DNA of 6,756 nt from Nitrospirales bacterium. GTDB lineage: Bacteria > Nitrospirota > Nitrospiria > Nitrospirales > UBA8639. Both the position numbers and the translations under genes were made by a program. The stretch is taken from assembly GCA_013817135.1 (NCBI GenBank), contig JACDDF010000122.1, forward strand, positions 1 through 6,756, read 5' to 3'. The notes beneath the pieces were generated by a model, which was given only the letters and a program-made list of their open reading frames with translations, was not told the origin of the DNA and did no database searches. This document shows, in pieces, positions 1 through 6,600 of the stretch; the first letter of the stretch is position 1; each line of letters opens with the position of its first letter.

Positions 1-503
1 ATAACATCCAACTTGTTGACCAGACTGGTATCTGAAAGAGATTCCAACAACTCTTTCACCGAACGGTGAAACACGGGATGATTCCAACCAGGATCTAACT
101 CCACAAGCGGTTCCAAGACAAATCGTCGCTGATGAAGACGTGGATGAGGAATAGTGAGTCCTGGTTGCTCGATGACATGTTGGCCAAAAAAGACAATGTC
201 AAAATCCATCGTGCGGGGGCCGCAACGGTTGTCTTCATCACGGCCCAACGCTCGTTCGGTTTCTTGAAGGATGCCCAGGAGTCGTTGGGAGCTGAGCGAG
301 GTTTCCAACCTCACCACGCCATTATAAAACCAGGTAGGTCCCAAAATTCCCTGAGGATCGATTGGTTCAGATTCATAATAGGAAGACACCCCGGTGACGC
401 AAGAACGAGGGAGCAGGTTCATCAGCGCCACAGCCCGGTCGCATAATTCCTGACGATCTCCGACGTTGGAGCCAAAACCGATTAACACGATTTCTTGAGC
501 CAT
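1..503 (-). CDS. folK: 2-amino-4-hydroxy-6-hydroxymethyldihydropteridine diphosphokinase (HPPK), 3'-truncated by window edge
   Basis: FolK transfers pyrophosphate from ATP to 6-hydroxymethyl-7,8-dihydropterin in cytosolic folate synthesis. I translated the minus strand from the ATG at 501-503; 167 codons are open to the window edge, so the C-terminus is missing. Family landmarks appear in order: GFGSNVGDR (about residues 9-17), the YYESEP segment (42-47), FYNGVV (59-64), ERALGR (83-88), the GPRTMDFDIVFF metal- and ATP-binding stretch (95-106, normally R-x-x-D-x-D) and IPHPRLHQRRFVLEPL (118-133). The usual length is about 160-180 residues, so little is lost. A GGAAG motif lies about 6 nt before the ATG. 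The gene starts 37 bp after the dapL stop with no terminator between, so co-transcription with dapL is likely. Identification is secure from the motifs; the operon is inferred. Confidence 0.93.
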   Translation of the reverse strand, partial: MAQEIVLIGFGSNVGDRQELCDRAVALMNLLPRSCVTGVSSYYESEPIDPQGILGPTWFYNGVVRLETSLSSQRLLGILQETERALGRDEDNRCGPRTMDFDIVFFGQHVIEQPGLTIPHPRLHQRRFVLEPLVELDPGWNHPVFHRSVKELLESLSDTSLVNKLDV

Positions 504-540
504 TTCGATCTTCCGCAAATCCGCCAAAATGAATAGCTAC

Positions 541-1716
541 CTACCAGCCAATTTTTTTCATTCGTTCCACCGCTTCTGCCAATTTATCTTTTGTGGTCGT
601 GACCGTCATCCGGATATAGCCTTCTCCCGAATCGCCAAATCCATTGCCAGGGGTAGTGACAATTCCGGCTTTCTCAATGAGATGCGCCGTAAAAGACGCC
701 GAGGTAAATCCTTTTGGCACACCCATCCAGACGTAAAACGCCGCTGGAGGCGAATCTAATTCCAATCCCATTGTTTTCAGGCCTGGCACCAGGACATCCC
801 GCCGTTCTTGATAAATCGTTCGCAAGCCTTCTGTCACCGAATCATCCAGTTGTAACGCGGTAATGCCTGCCTCCTGAATGGCTTGAAACACGCCGGAATC
901 AATGTTGGTTTTGACCTTTCCCAAACCCGCAATGACTTCTTTTCGCCCAACGGCGAACCCGATGCGCCAGCCAGTCATATTGTACGTTTTGGAGAGTGAG
1001 TGAAATTCCACTCCCACATCTGTTGCACCCGCGGCTTCTAAAAAGCTTGCTGGTCGGTTGCCGTCATAATAAATTTCGGAATAAGCGGCGTCATGACAGA
1101 CAATGATCTGATGCTCACGCGCAAAGTCGACGACCTTCTTGAAAAATTCCTTGCTGGCCACCACCGACGTGGGATTATTGGGAGAATTGAGAAACATCAT
1201 TTTAGCTTTTTGGACAATATCCTTGGGAATGGCAGACAGGTCCGGCAAAAATCCATTCTCTTTCGTCAAAGGCATGGTGTAGGCAATCCCCCCGGCAAAA
1301 CTGGTTGCTACAGGATACACCGGATATCCAGGGCTCGGAACCAACACGATATCTCCCGGGTCGACAAAGGCTAACGGAATATGGCCGATGCCTTCTTTTG
1401 ACCCGATCAATGTCACAACTTCTGTTTTAGGATCCAGGGTGACGCCAAACCGACGTTGATACCACTCCGCCACCGCAGTACGGAATGACAACATGCCATC
1501 ATACGACGGGTACTGATGGTGCTTGGGATTTCCCGCAGCGCGACGTAAGGCTTCAATAATCGGTTCGGGTGTTGGCAAATCAGGATCACCAATACCTAAA
1601 TTGATAATATCCATTCCACGCTCGATGGCCTTGCGCTTCATATCATCGATAGCGGCGAATAAATAGGGGGGAAGCGTGCGGATTCTTTCTGCATATTGAA
1701 TAGGAAACCCTGCCAT
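541..1716 (-). CDS. dapL: LL-diaminopimelate aminotransferase (PLP, fold type I)
   Basis: This 391-residue cytosolic enzyme converts L-tetrahydrodipicolinate plus glutamate into LL-diaminopimelate in one step, bypassing the acylated intermediates of the classical lysine/peptidoglycan pathway. The N-terminus has the class I/II aminotransferase pattern [13 protein letters not shown] (38-50). HHQYPSYDG (66-74), SPNNPTS (178-184) and [12 protein letters not shown] (208-219) follow. The probable PLP lysine is K243 in [15 protein letters not shown], and the carboxylate-binding arginine is probably R369 in YIRMTV. Length and the IGDPD and [10 protein letters not shown] context match DapL better than general aspartate aminotransferases, although close relatives are often labelled simply class I/II aminotransferase. 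AAAGGAG lies 9 nt before the ATG, which supports this start. A 135-bp gap with a tandem repeat separates it from the amidotransferase gene upstream, so it may have its own promoter; folK follows closely. Confidence 0.9.
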   Translation of the reverse strand: MAGFPIQYAERIRTLPPYLFAAIDDMKRKAIERGMDIINLGIGDPDLPTPEPIIEALRRAAGNPKHHQYPSYDGMLSFRTAVAEWYQRRFGVTLDPKTEVVTLIGSKEGIGHIPLAFVDPGDIVLVPSPGYPVYPVATSFAGGIAYTMPLTKENGFLPDLSAIPKDIVQKAKMMFLNSPNNPTSVVASKEFFKKVVDFAREHQIIVCHDAAYSEIYYDGNRPASFLEAAGATDVGVEFHSLSKTYNMTGWRIGFAVGRKEVIAGLGKVKTNIDSGVFQAIQEAGITALQLDDSVTEGLRTIYQERRDVLVPGLKTMGLELDSPPAAFYVWMGVPKGFTSASFTAHLIEKAGIVTTPGNGFGDSGEGYIRMTVTTTKDKLAEAVERMKKIGW

Positions 1717-1851
1717 GAATTCGTGCTCCTTTTCAGATACTAGTGAATATGAACTTGTTACGGTACCAAATATGGAACCCGTTACGGTACCGTCCCGGAA
1801 AGAATCATTTCGAATCGGGAAATGGGAAAATAAATCAAAAGGCAGGAGTCA
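1717..1851 (-). promoter_or_regulatory. Intergenic leader/promoter region of dapL with repeats
   Basis: This 135-bp gap between the amidotransferase gene and dapL contains a strong Shine-Dalgarno (AAAGGAG, 1726-1732) for dapL and a 24-bp tandem repeat with dyad symmetry (listed separately). A small hairpin has arms CATTTC (1806-1811) and GAAATG (1819-1824). Read on the minus strand, that hairpin is followed only by a mixed ATTCTTT run, so it would be a weak terminator for the amidotransferase gene at best. I see no convincing -35/-10 pair. The function of the region as a control site for dapL is inferred from position. Confidence 0.4.
1751..1791. repeat. 24-bp tandem direct repeat with GGTACC dyad upstream of dapL
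   Basis: Two copies of a 17-bp element start 24 bp apart, at 1751-1767 and 1775-1791, and differ at only two positions (GAAC, then TT or CC, then GTTACGGTACC). The segment between them is also alike in both units (ATATTT against ATATTC when read on the minus strand, with a one-base slip), so the whole unit is tandemly repeated. The right copy sits inside a dyad at 1779-1798: CCG, two unpaired bases, the perfect 10-bp palindrome ACGGTACCGT, two unpaired bases, CGG. On the minus-strand transcript, ACGGTACC and GGTACCGT of the two units could also form an 8-bp stem with an 18-nt loop. It ends 35 bp before the dapL start codon. Confidence 0.8.
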
Positions 1852-2532
1852 TCATTTCCGAATCAAATGGTCAATGAAGCGATCAGCCAATTGATGAAGG
1901 CCGGGTAGGTGAGGTCGCGACCTGGCTTGGATTGACTCAGGTGTCATCCCACCGCGTTGAACATCTTGAGGACATTCACGGCATAAGGCTCCCATGTCCG
2001 CTTCCTCCAATTCCGGATGAAACAGGAGGCCATAAGTACGATCCGTCATCCGGAATGCCTGGACTGGAAAATCAGCAGAAGTCACCAGATGCGTGCTTCC
2101 AGGCGGAAGAGTGATCCCTTCTCCATGCCATTGAAACACGAGAAAGTCCTGTGGCATGGCACTCAAGATAGGATCGATCTTTCCCATGTCGGTAAGAGAC
2201 ACGGAACTCATCCCAAGTTCAAACTTCGGCCCAGGTGTCACCGAACCACCCAATGCTTTAGCCAGCAACTGGGCTCCAAAACAAATCCCCAAGACAGGAA
2301 TATCATTCGCTAGAGCCGTTTTCACAAATTGAATTTCGGCCTCAATCCACGCATCACTATCATTAACGGACATCGGTCCCCCCATAATGAGGAGAAAATC
2401 ACCTGGGTCTGCAGGCAAACCCTCAGCAGGCACAACAACATTTTTGACAGTATACCCCCGAGTTTCTAGAGCCAGACGAAAAACGCCAGGGCCTTCAAAC
2501 AAGACATGCTGGAGGCAGAGGGCAACCTTCAT
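1852..2532 (-). CDS. Stand-alone class I glutamine amidotransferase-like protein
   Basis: This 226-residue cytosolic protein has the class I (triad) glutamine amidotransferase fold. It shows the oxyanion segment MGGPMSVND (50-58), the nucleophile elbow GICFGAQLLAKALGG with Cys84 (82-96), FQWHGEG (133-139), and the FHPE motif giving His172 and Glu174. The triad is therefore complete, and glutaminase or related hydrolase activity is plausible. No synthetase domain is attached and no partner gene is adjacent, so it belongs with the GMP-synthase-amidotransferase-like proteins of unknown substrate rather than with GuaA, which is over twice as long and carries an ATP pyrophosphatase domain. No clear Shine-Dalgarno precedes the ATG at 2530-2532; the start was chosen because MKVALCLQHV is a typical family beginning. 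The upstream methyltransferase gene ends in a terminator, so this gene probably has its own promoter, which I could not identify. Confidence 0.85.
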   Translation of the reverse strand: MKVALCLQHVLFEGPGVFRLALETRGYTVKNVVVPAEGLPADPGDFLLIMGGPMSVNDSDAWIEAEIQFVKTALANDIPVLGICFGAQLLAKALGGSVTPGPKFELGMSSVSLTDMGKIDPILSAMPQDFLVFQWHGEGITLPPGSTHLVTSADFPVQAFRMTDRTYGLLFHPELEEADMGALCRECPQDVQRGGMTPESIQARSRPHLPGLHQLADRFIDHLIRK

Positions 2533-2622
2533 GACGGAGCGTTTGGGGTTGGGTCAGAGCAAGGAGCCAATCCCCGAAGGACAAAACATACCCTTCGTGA
2601 CGTGGCTTACCTGAGAATAGCG

Positions 2623-2655
2623 AAAAATGTCCGGTGGTCAGGGGGGACCGGACAT
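2623..2655 (-). terminator. Rho-independent terminator after the PmtA-like gene
   Basis: Perfect 9-bp arms ATGTCCGGT (2627-2635) and ACCGGACAT (2647-2655) flank an 11-nt loop. On the minus strand the 3' arm runs straight into a T tract (ACAT followed by four more T, then CG; complement of 2623-2628). It lies 25 bp after the methyltransferase stop codon, where an intrinsic terminator is expected. The plus strand has no T tract after the hairpin, so it works in one direction only. Confidence 0.8.
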
Positions 2656-2679
2656 GGCAAGGATGGGTGGAGGAGAGGG

Positions 2680-3348
2680 CTATGAATGTCCATTCAACGC
2701 AAAACCATTTGTGAACAAAGCCTGTTGACCATTCTTCTTATTCACGCATTCCACCAAATGCCAGAACCGCAAGGGGTTCACTTTCTTTTTATTGACTACC
2801 ATCAGACACGTGCCTTCCAAGACCGTGTGCAACGCCAGATCGGTTCGGAATCCAATATGCTTACAGAGTGGAGAGATCCATTTTTCTACCGCCGCAATCA
2901 CTTTATTCCCATTGCTAAAGTGATTCAGCATAATGATCCGGCCACCGGGTTTACACACTCGAATCATTTCATCCACCACACTTCGATAATCAGGAACTGC
3001 CGTGACGACGTAGGCGGCCATCACAATATCATAGTGATTATCGGGAAGATCCATTTTCCCCGCATCCATTCTCTTAAGGGTCACATGATTCAACCTGTGC
3101 TCCTGGACTCGACGTCGAGCATGTTCCAACATGCCATCTGAGAGATCAATACCAAGGACTTCGCAACAGGAGGGATAAAGAGGGAGCGCCTCTCCGGTTC
3201 CTACGCCGACCTCGAGGACTCGATGCCCAGGCTCAATAGGAAGGCCCCGCACCGCCGACTCACGAGATTGCTGAAAGACTTTACCAAACGTATGGTCATA
3301 AACAGATGCGTACGCACTGTATACACGCTCAACTTTCTCAAGATTCAT
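2680..3348 (-). CDS. SAM-dependent methyltransferase, PmtA-like (phosphatidylethanolamine N-methyltransferase family)
   Basis: This is a 222-residue class I (Rossmann) methyltransferase. From the chosen start it reads MNLEKVERVYSAYASVYDHT, the N-terminal style of Rhodobacter-type PmtA and UbiE-like enzymes, followed by FGKVF (21-25). SAM motif I is VLEVGVGTG (44-52), and the acidic residue binding the SAM ribose is D68 in GIDLSDGML. Motif II is around YDIVMAAYVVTAVPD (106-120), and motif III is KPGGRIIMLNHF (133-144), where the LNHF ending resembles PmtA. PmtA methylates phosphatidylethanolamine stepwise to phosphatidylcholine at the membrane; the substrate here is inferred and a UbiE-like or other small-molecule role is possible. 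The reading frame stays open upstream to a TTG at 3459, but GGAG at 3354-3357, 5 nt before the ATG at 3346-3348, fixes the start. A terminator follows 25 bp after the stop, so it is probably monocistronic. Confidence 0.82.
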   Translation of the reverse strand: MNLEKVERVYSAYASVYDHTFGKVFQQSRESAVRGLPIEPGHRVLEVGVGTGEALPLYPSCCEVLGIDLSDGMLEHARRRVQEHRLNHVTLKRMDAGKMDLPDNHYDIVMAAYVVTAVPDYRSVVDEMIRVCKPGGRIIMLNHFSNGNKVIAAVEKWISPLCKHIGFRTDLALHTVLEGTCLMVVNKKKVNPLRFWHLVECVNKKNGQQALFTNGFALNGHS

Positions 3349-3353
3349 TGTTT

Positions 3354-3357
3354 CTCC
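3354..3357 (-). promoter_or_regulatory. Shine-Dalgarno deciding the methyltransferase start
   Basis: GGAG on the minus strand lies 5 nt before the ATG at 3346-3348. It supports the 222-residue product over the 259-residue frame that opens at a TTG further upstream; the 37 extra residues (rich in Pro, Gly and Asn) do not look like methyltransferase sequence. Confidence 0.75.
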
Positions 3358-3630
3358 AAATGGTGGTGTCCTTGGCAATCCACACCCCTTCAAGGCAAAT
3401 TGACGTTCAACATTTATTCCGTGTAATAAGGGATTGCTTACCTGAGGCGATAACCCCAAATAACTGGTGCCGTAGGGGGACGGTCCACCTAATATTAAAC
3501 CAAACAGCCCGGTAATCTACCGGAGCGGCATGAGGGTGTCAACTACAAATCCCTTTTCCAGTTACTCCCATCCCCCAACATATGCATTTGTGTGGACATG
3601 ATCCCTCTCAAGCCGCACATGCGGCAGGCA

Positions 3631-3659
3631 TTGCAAAGACTTAAGGTGTCCTCTACAAT
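3631..3659 (+). promoter_or_regulatory. Sigma70-type promoter for the exported-protein gene
   Basis: TTGCAA at 3631-3636 (4 of 6 match to TTGACA) and TACAAT at 3654-3659 (5 of 6 match to TATAAT) are separated by exactly 17 bp. Transcription would start near 3666, giving a leader of about 43 nt before the preferred ATG at 3709. Spacing and position fit well, but there is no experimental support. Confidence 0.6.
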
Positions 3660-3695
3660 TCCGACTTTCATCCTGAGTCATGCCTGAAAAGTGCC

Positions 3696-3701
3696 AAGGA
3701 G
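3696..3701 (+). promoter_or_regulatory. Shine-Dalgarno deciding the exported-protein start
   Basis: AAGGAG lies 7 nt before the ATG at 3709. It is too close (1 nt) to the in-frame ATG at 3703, and it lies inside the frame if the GTG at 3691 were used, which itself has no Shine-Dalgarno. It therefore favours 3709 as the true start. Confidence 0.7.
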
Positions 3702-3708
3702 AATGCGC

Positions 3709-4374
3709 ATGGTTTCATTGCTATCTTTGTACGTTCGTCTCCCGCTTACTATTTGTGCTCTCACCATGATCGGTGTGGGGACTCATCCATCCATCTCCTC
3801 CGCGATCGACCTGTCCCTCACATTAGATCAAGCCAATAAGGCGATGGCAGCTGGTCGCAAAACCATGGAACAAGCCGATTCGGTAGAGGATGTGGCTACA
3901 GTGATGAAAGCCTCGGAACGTGCAGTTCGGGTCGGCGCTGACCCGGAAGTGGAACCCTGTGGGGCACATGCCATATTAAGAACACGACTCTATTGGTTGG
4001 AATACTTTGGCCGACGCGAAGCGGCAGAATCCAAACGCCAGAAACAAGACATTCGTATGCCAGAGACCAAAATCCAGGAAATTCTGGAAATGCCCTACCT
4101 TGAAGTTGAAATTCGCTTATGCGGAGAAGATGAGTTCTTTGCGGAAGGAGCAGAAATTGCTCTACAGCAAGACTCAACGACGATTCGCCCAGTGGATATT
4201 GGCCCTCCTGAGCGGGGCCGAAAAAATCCAGGAGATACCGTCAGCTTTCGGTCGAGGTTTACAGCACGCTTTGCCTATGCCGACTTCGATCCACTCGCTC
4301 CTGGAACCCTCGCAGTATTCTTTCCCGATGGAAAACTGATCAACATACCAGCCGACTTCTCAAAAATTCATTAA
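3709..4374 (+). CDS. Small exported protein of unknown function
   Basis: I do not recognise this 221-residue protein. It begins with a likely Sec signal peptide: MVSLLSLYVR, a hydrophobic core LPLTICALTMIGVG (11-24), then THPSISSA with probable cleavage after Ala32 before IDLSLTLDQ. The LTIC at 13-16 is not a good lipobox. The mature part starts with a charged, probably helical region (about 34-128) containing ASERAVRVGAD, LRTRLYWLEYFGRREAAESKRQKQD and PETKIQEILEMP. A probably beta-rich C-terminal half follows (130-221: LEVEIRLCGEDEFF, DTVSFRSRFTARFAY, GTLAVFFPDGKLINIP). Mature Cys84 and Cys138, in similar CGA and CGE settings, could form a disulfide in the periplasm. AAGGAG 7 nt upstream selects this start; ATG 3703 or GTG 3691 would add two or six basic residues to the signal. 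It has its own promoter and no co-directional neighbour, so context gives no function. Confidence 0.75.
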   Translation: MVSLLSLYVRLPLTICALTMIGVGTHPSISSAIDLSLTLDQANKAMAAGRKTMEQADSVEDVATVMKASERAVRVGADPEVEPCGAHAILRTRLYWLEYFGRREAAESKRQKQDIRMPETKIQEILEMPYLEVEIRLCGEDEFFAEGAEIALQQDSTTIRPVDIGPPERGRKNPGDTVSFRSRFTARFAYADFDPLAPGTLAVFFPDGKLINIPADFSKIH

Positions 4375-4391
4375 CCCAATTTTTTTGAGAA
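4357..4391. repeat. AT-rich inverted repeat across the exported-protein stop codon
   Basis: TTCTCAAAAATT (4357-4368) and AATTTTTTTGAGAA (4378-4391) are inverted copies differing by two extra T in the right arm, around a loop that includes the TAA stop. It could form an imperfect AU-rich stem and might act in termination for the plus-strand gene, but the lack of a GC-rich stem makes it non-canonical. Confidence 0.4.
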
Positions 4392-4425
4392 CCGGATTTA
4401 CAGATTCCTACTCACTCACTATCCC

Positions 4426-4457
4426 GTCTCAATGGGCTTAGGAGAGACCTGGTTTTC
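4426..4457 (+). terminator. Weak candidate terminator between convergent genes
   Basis: GTCTC (4426-4430) and GAGAC (4444-4448) form a 5-bp stem with a 13-nt loop; after CTGG comes the T-rich run TTTTCTT on the plus strand. The stem is short, and four bases separate it from the T run, so this is a weak call. No better terminator for either convergent gene is visible in 4375-4486. Confidence 0.25.
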
Positions 4458-4486
4458 TTGAGTTTTCCTTCCGGCTCTATGACCCT

Positions 4487-6253
4487 CTATTGTGGCAAGG
4501 GTTGCTCTGCGACCTCCATACGCTCCGCTATTCCCTCAACCTCTCTTAGCGTATAGAGGTGATGATAGAGGCCCCGCTTGGCAAGGAGTTCTTCGTGCTG
4601 TCCTTCCTCCACAATCGTGCCTTTATGCAATACGAGAATTCGATCTGCCCGCTGAATGGAGGAAAAACGATGCGCGATCATCAACGTCGTGCGGCCCCTC
4701 ATCAGTTCCGTTAAGGCTGACTGCACCAACGATTCAGACTGGCTATCCAATGCTGAGGTGGCTTCATCCAGAATCAAAATTCTCGGGTCTTTAAGCAGTG
4801 CCCTGGCAATGGCGATACGCTGCCGCTGTCCTCCAGACAGATTGATCCCTTTTTCACCGAGAATTGTGTCATAGCCATCGGGAAGCGACTGAATAAATTC
4901 ATGCGCATTGGCTCGGCGACTGGCCTCTATCATGTCCGATTCAGGAGCTTCTGCTCGTCCATACCGGATATTGTCTGCGATCGTTCCACCAAAAAGCAGT
5001 GTTTCCTGCGGCACAAGCGCCAACTGTTGATACAAACTATCCACTTGAATAGAGATGAGATCATGCCCATCGATAAGCACCCGGCCGGCGGTTGGGTCAT
5101 AAAAACGATGCAGTAAATTCACAATAGTCGTTTTCCCGGCTCCGGTTGGTCCTACCAGGGCCACACATTCCCCGGCCTGAATCGAGAAAGACACGGCATC
5201 CAAGACAGGAGGCCGGCCCTCATAGCTAAATTGCACTTGATCAAACTGCACATGCCCCTGAATGGGCGTTAAGGCCTTTGCCATCGGACTATCCTGAATT
5301 TCCAGTGGGGTATCCAGGAGCTCAAACACCCGCGTCATCGCTCCTTGCACTTCCTTCACCTGAGAGAACATTCGGGCGGCTGATCCGAATGGGCCAATTA
5401 AAATCCCCGCAAATAGAACAAACGCAAATAATTCCCCAGGTGATAGCTGGCCTTCGATGACTTGTTTGCCCCCATACCATAAGACGCCAATCGCCATCAC
5501 AAACGTACAGAAGGTGATGACGGGAACAAACACGGCCAACACCGCGGTCCGTTTCATGGTGGTCGCTAATAAGGTCTCTACGGCTGAACGGAACCGTGCG
5601 TCCTCTCGTTTACCCTGGACAAACGATTTGACCACACGAATGCCTGACACCACTTCTTCTATCAACGTGGTGACATGGGCGGTTTGATCCTGAATTTGCA
5701 TCGATAAGGCTTTTAACCGCTTCCCGAACGTCCTGGCGACGATGGCCAGCAAAGGCAAGAGAATGAGAATCAAGAGACACAACCGCCAATTCATCACCAA
5801 AAGAAATCCCACGCCCCCAATGATGGTCACAAGATGCTTCAGGGCATCCATCGGGGTCTCAGTTAACAAATTCTGAATCACCCCGACATCGTTCATCAAT
5901 CGGGAAATCAACTCTCCAGTTCGCCGTTTCGCGAAGAAATTCAGTGATAACCGATGGAGATGAGAGAAGACGTGGGTACGAAAATCCGCCATTACATGCT
6001 GAGAAGCCAGCGCGGTCAAATAACTATGAGCCATGGATAACAGGCCCTGGCCGATCACCAACCCGATAAAGACCCACACCATGCTTGTCAATTTCGGCAA
6101 GTCCCGTTGAACCGTAATAAGATCCCACAGCGAGCCGCCCAACCGGATGAGTAACAAGTTGCAGGCCGCGACACCCATCACCAAAACCCCCGCACCGACC
6201 ATGATCATCAGATAGGGACGGAGGAATGGAATAAATCGAGACAGGTAGCTCAT
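4487..6253 (-). CDS. MsbA-like ABC exporter half-transporter (fused membrane and ATPase domains)
   Basis: This 588-residue inner-membrane protein has a type I exporter membrane domain followed by one nucleotide-binding domain, and would work as a homodimer. Six likely membrane segments lie near 14-38, 57-80, 141-155, 157-173, 238-260 and 273-290, with the coupling segment THVFSHLHRLSLNFFAKRRTGELISRLMND (93-122) typical of the family. The ATPase part has A-loop Tyr344 (FSYEGRPPVL), Walker A GPTGAGKT (368-375), Q-loop Gln416 (VPQE), signature LSGGQ (472-476), Walker B ILILDE (492-497), D-loop SALD (500-503) and H-loop His528. All catalytic elements are intact. The cargo cannot be read from the sequence; lipid A core flipping (MsbA) or drug/lipid export are the usual roles, so no symbol is given. 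A modest AAGG lies 5 nt before the ATG. It follows the 79-residue gene by 107 bp, perhaps in the same transcript. Confidence 0.9.
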   Translation of the reverse strand: MSYLSRFIPFLRPYLMIMVGAGVLVMGVAACNLLLIRLGGSLWDLITVQRDLPKLTSMVWVFIGLVIGQGLLSMAHSYLTALASQHVMADFRTHVFSHLHRLSLNFFAKRRTGELISRLMNDVGVIQNLLTETPMDALKHLVTIIGGVGFLLVMNWRLCLLILILLPLLAIVARTFGKRLKALSMQIQDQTAHVTTLIEEVVSGIRVVKSFVQGKREDARFRSAVETLLATTMKRTAVLAVFVPVITFCTFVMAIGVLWYGGKQVIEGQLSPGELFAFVLFAGILIGPFGSAARMFSQVKEVQGAMTRVFELLDTPLEIQDSPMAKALTPIQGHVQFDQVQFSYEGRPPVLDAVSFSIQAGECVALVGPTGAGKTTIVNLLHRFYDPTAGRVLIDGHDLISIQVDSLYQQLALVPQETLLFGGTIADNIRYGRAEAPESDMIEASRRANAHEFIQSLPDGYDTILGEKGINLSGGQRQRIAIARALLKDPRILILDEATSALDSQSESLVQSALTELMRGRTTLMIAHRFSSIQRADRILVLHKGTIVEEGQHEELLAKRGLYHHLYTLREVEGIAERMEVAEQPLPQ

Positions 6254-6360
6254 AATGGCCTTACACGAACAGGTGCTGAAATCCGTTTAGAGTAAGAATG
6301 CGACGTCACCAATTCACAATCGGAGGGTGCGACAAGGCGAGAGAAATGACGAAATGGCGG

Positions 6361-6600
6361 CTAGTCGAGTTGAATAACCGATTCGATTTGATTTTTATTT
6401 AAAGCCACAAACGCAGAATGTTCAGTGTCATTGATCAGCACATCCGTTAAGTTAATAAACAGGACAGACTCATCATTTAAAACATCTGAAATTCTATTTC
6501 GCATAGGCGGGATTAAGAGATCTCCAACATATGACGACAAAGAGGAGCGGACCCGAATGCGAGTTTTTTTCCCCTGGGTCATATTCAAGCCCTTGACCAT
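6361..6600 (-). CDS. Small single-domain protein, possibly DUF6812-like, function unknown
   Basis: This 79-residue cytosolic protein has no signal peptide or membrane segment. After a basic start (KKTRIRVRSS, 11-20) it reads VGDLLIPPMRNRISDVLNDESVLFINLTDVLIND, then HSAFVALNKNQIESVIQL. The RISDVLN, INLTDV and VALNKNQI blocks resemble a family of very short bacterial proteins that I associate with DUF6812; this is from memory and not verified, and no biochemical role is known to me. The ATG at 6598-6600 has only a close AGGCGGG upstream. The in-frame ATG at 6580-6582 has AAGGG 7 nt before it, so a 73-residue product is equally possible. It starts 14 bp after the COX24-type gene stops, which implies one operon, and its start region is part of a long inverted repeat with codons 30-35. 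Confidence 0.7.
   Translation of the reverse strand: MVKGLNMTQGKKTRIRVRSSLSSYVGDLLIPPMRNRISDVLNDESVLFINLTDVLINDTEHSAFVALNKNQIESVIQLD

Larger units (their letters stand above)
3349..3708. other. 360-bp divergent intergenic region with three compact hairpins
   Basis: No convincing gene lies here. It separates the minus-strand methyltransferase from the plus-strand exported-protein gene and must hold promoters for both; only the plus-strand one is clear (3631-3659). Three short hairpins are visible. At 3466-3489, GGTG and CCGT pair with ACGG and CACC around a six-base loop, with a 2-nt bulge. At 3509-3523, CCGGTA and TACCGG flank a 3-nt loop, extendable by two pairs with one bulged base. At 3612-3625, GCCGC and GCGGC flank ACAT. 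None has a T tract, so none looks like a terminator. The first two could lie in the methyltransferase leader RNA if its start is far upstream. I recognise no riboswitch class or tRNA. Confidence 0.5.

Noticed and set aside
132..446. Plus-strand 104-codon open frame opposite folK
   Set aside because: It lies antisense to the clear FolK coding sequence, resembles no family and looks like a shadow. The same applies to the other plus-strand frames opposite dapL, the amidotransferase, the methyltransferase and the ABC exporter.
1757..1791. CRISPR-like repeat array
   Set aside because: There are only two copies with a 7-nt interval, and no spacers or cas genes.
1852..2532. GMP synthase (guaA)
   Set aside because: It is only 226 residues long, with no ATP pyrophosphatase domain; only the amidotransferase fold is present.
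2575..2597. Hairpin CGAAGG / CCTTCG with 11-nt loop as a regulatory element
   Set aside because: The stem is only 6 bp with a long loop and no T tract; it is easily explained by chance.
3349..3459. N-terminal extension of the methyltransferase to a TTG start
   Set aside because: GGAG 5 nt before the ATG at 3346-3348 and the family-typical start MNLEKVERVYSAY favour the shorter protein; the extra 37 residues resemble no domain.
3691..3708. GTG (3691) or ATG (3703) starts for the exported protein
   Set aside because: The only good Shine-Dalgarno, AAGGAG at 3696-3701, is correctly spaced only for the ATG at 3709.
6254..6360. Separate promoter for the ABC exporter in the 107-bp gap
   Set aside because: TTG-type hexamers are present, but no well-spaced -10 element could be matched; the call would be guesswork.
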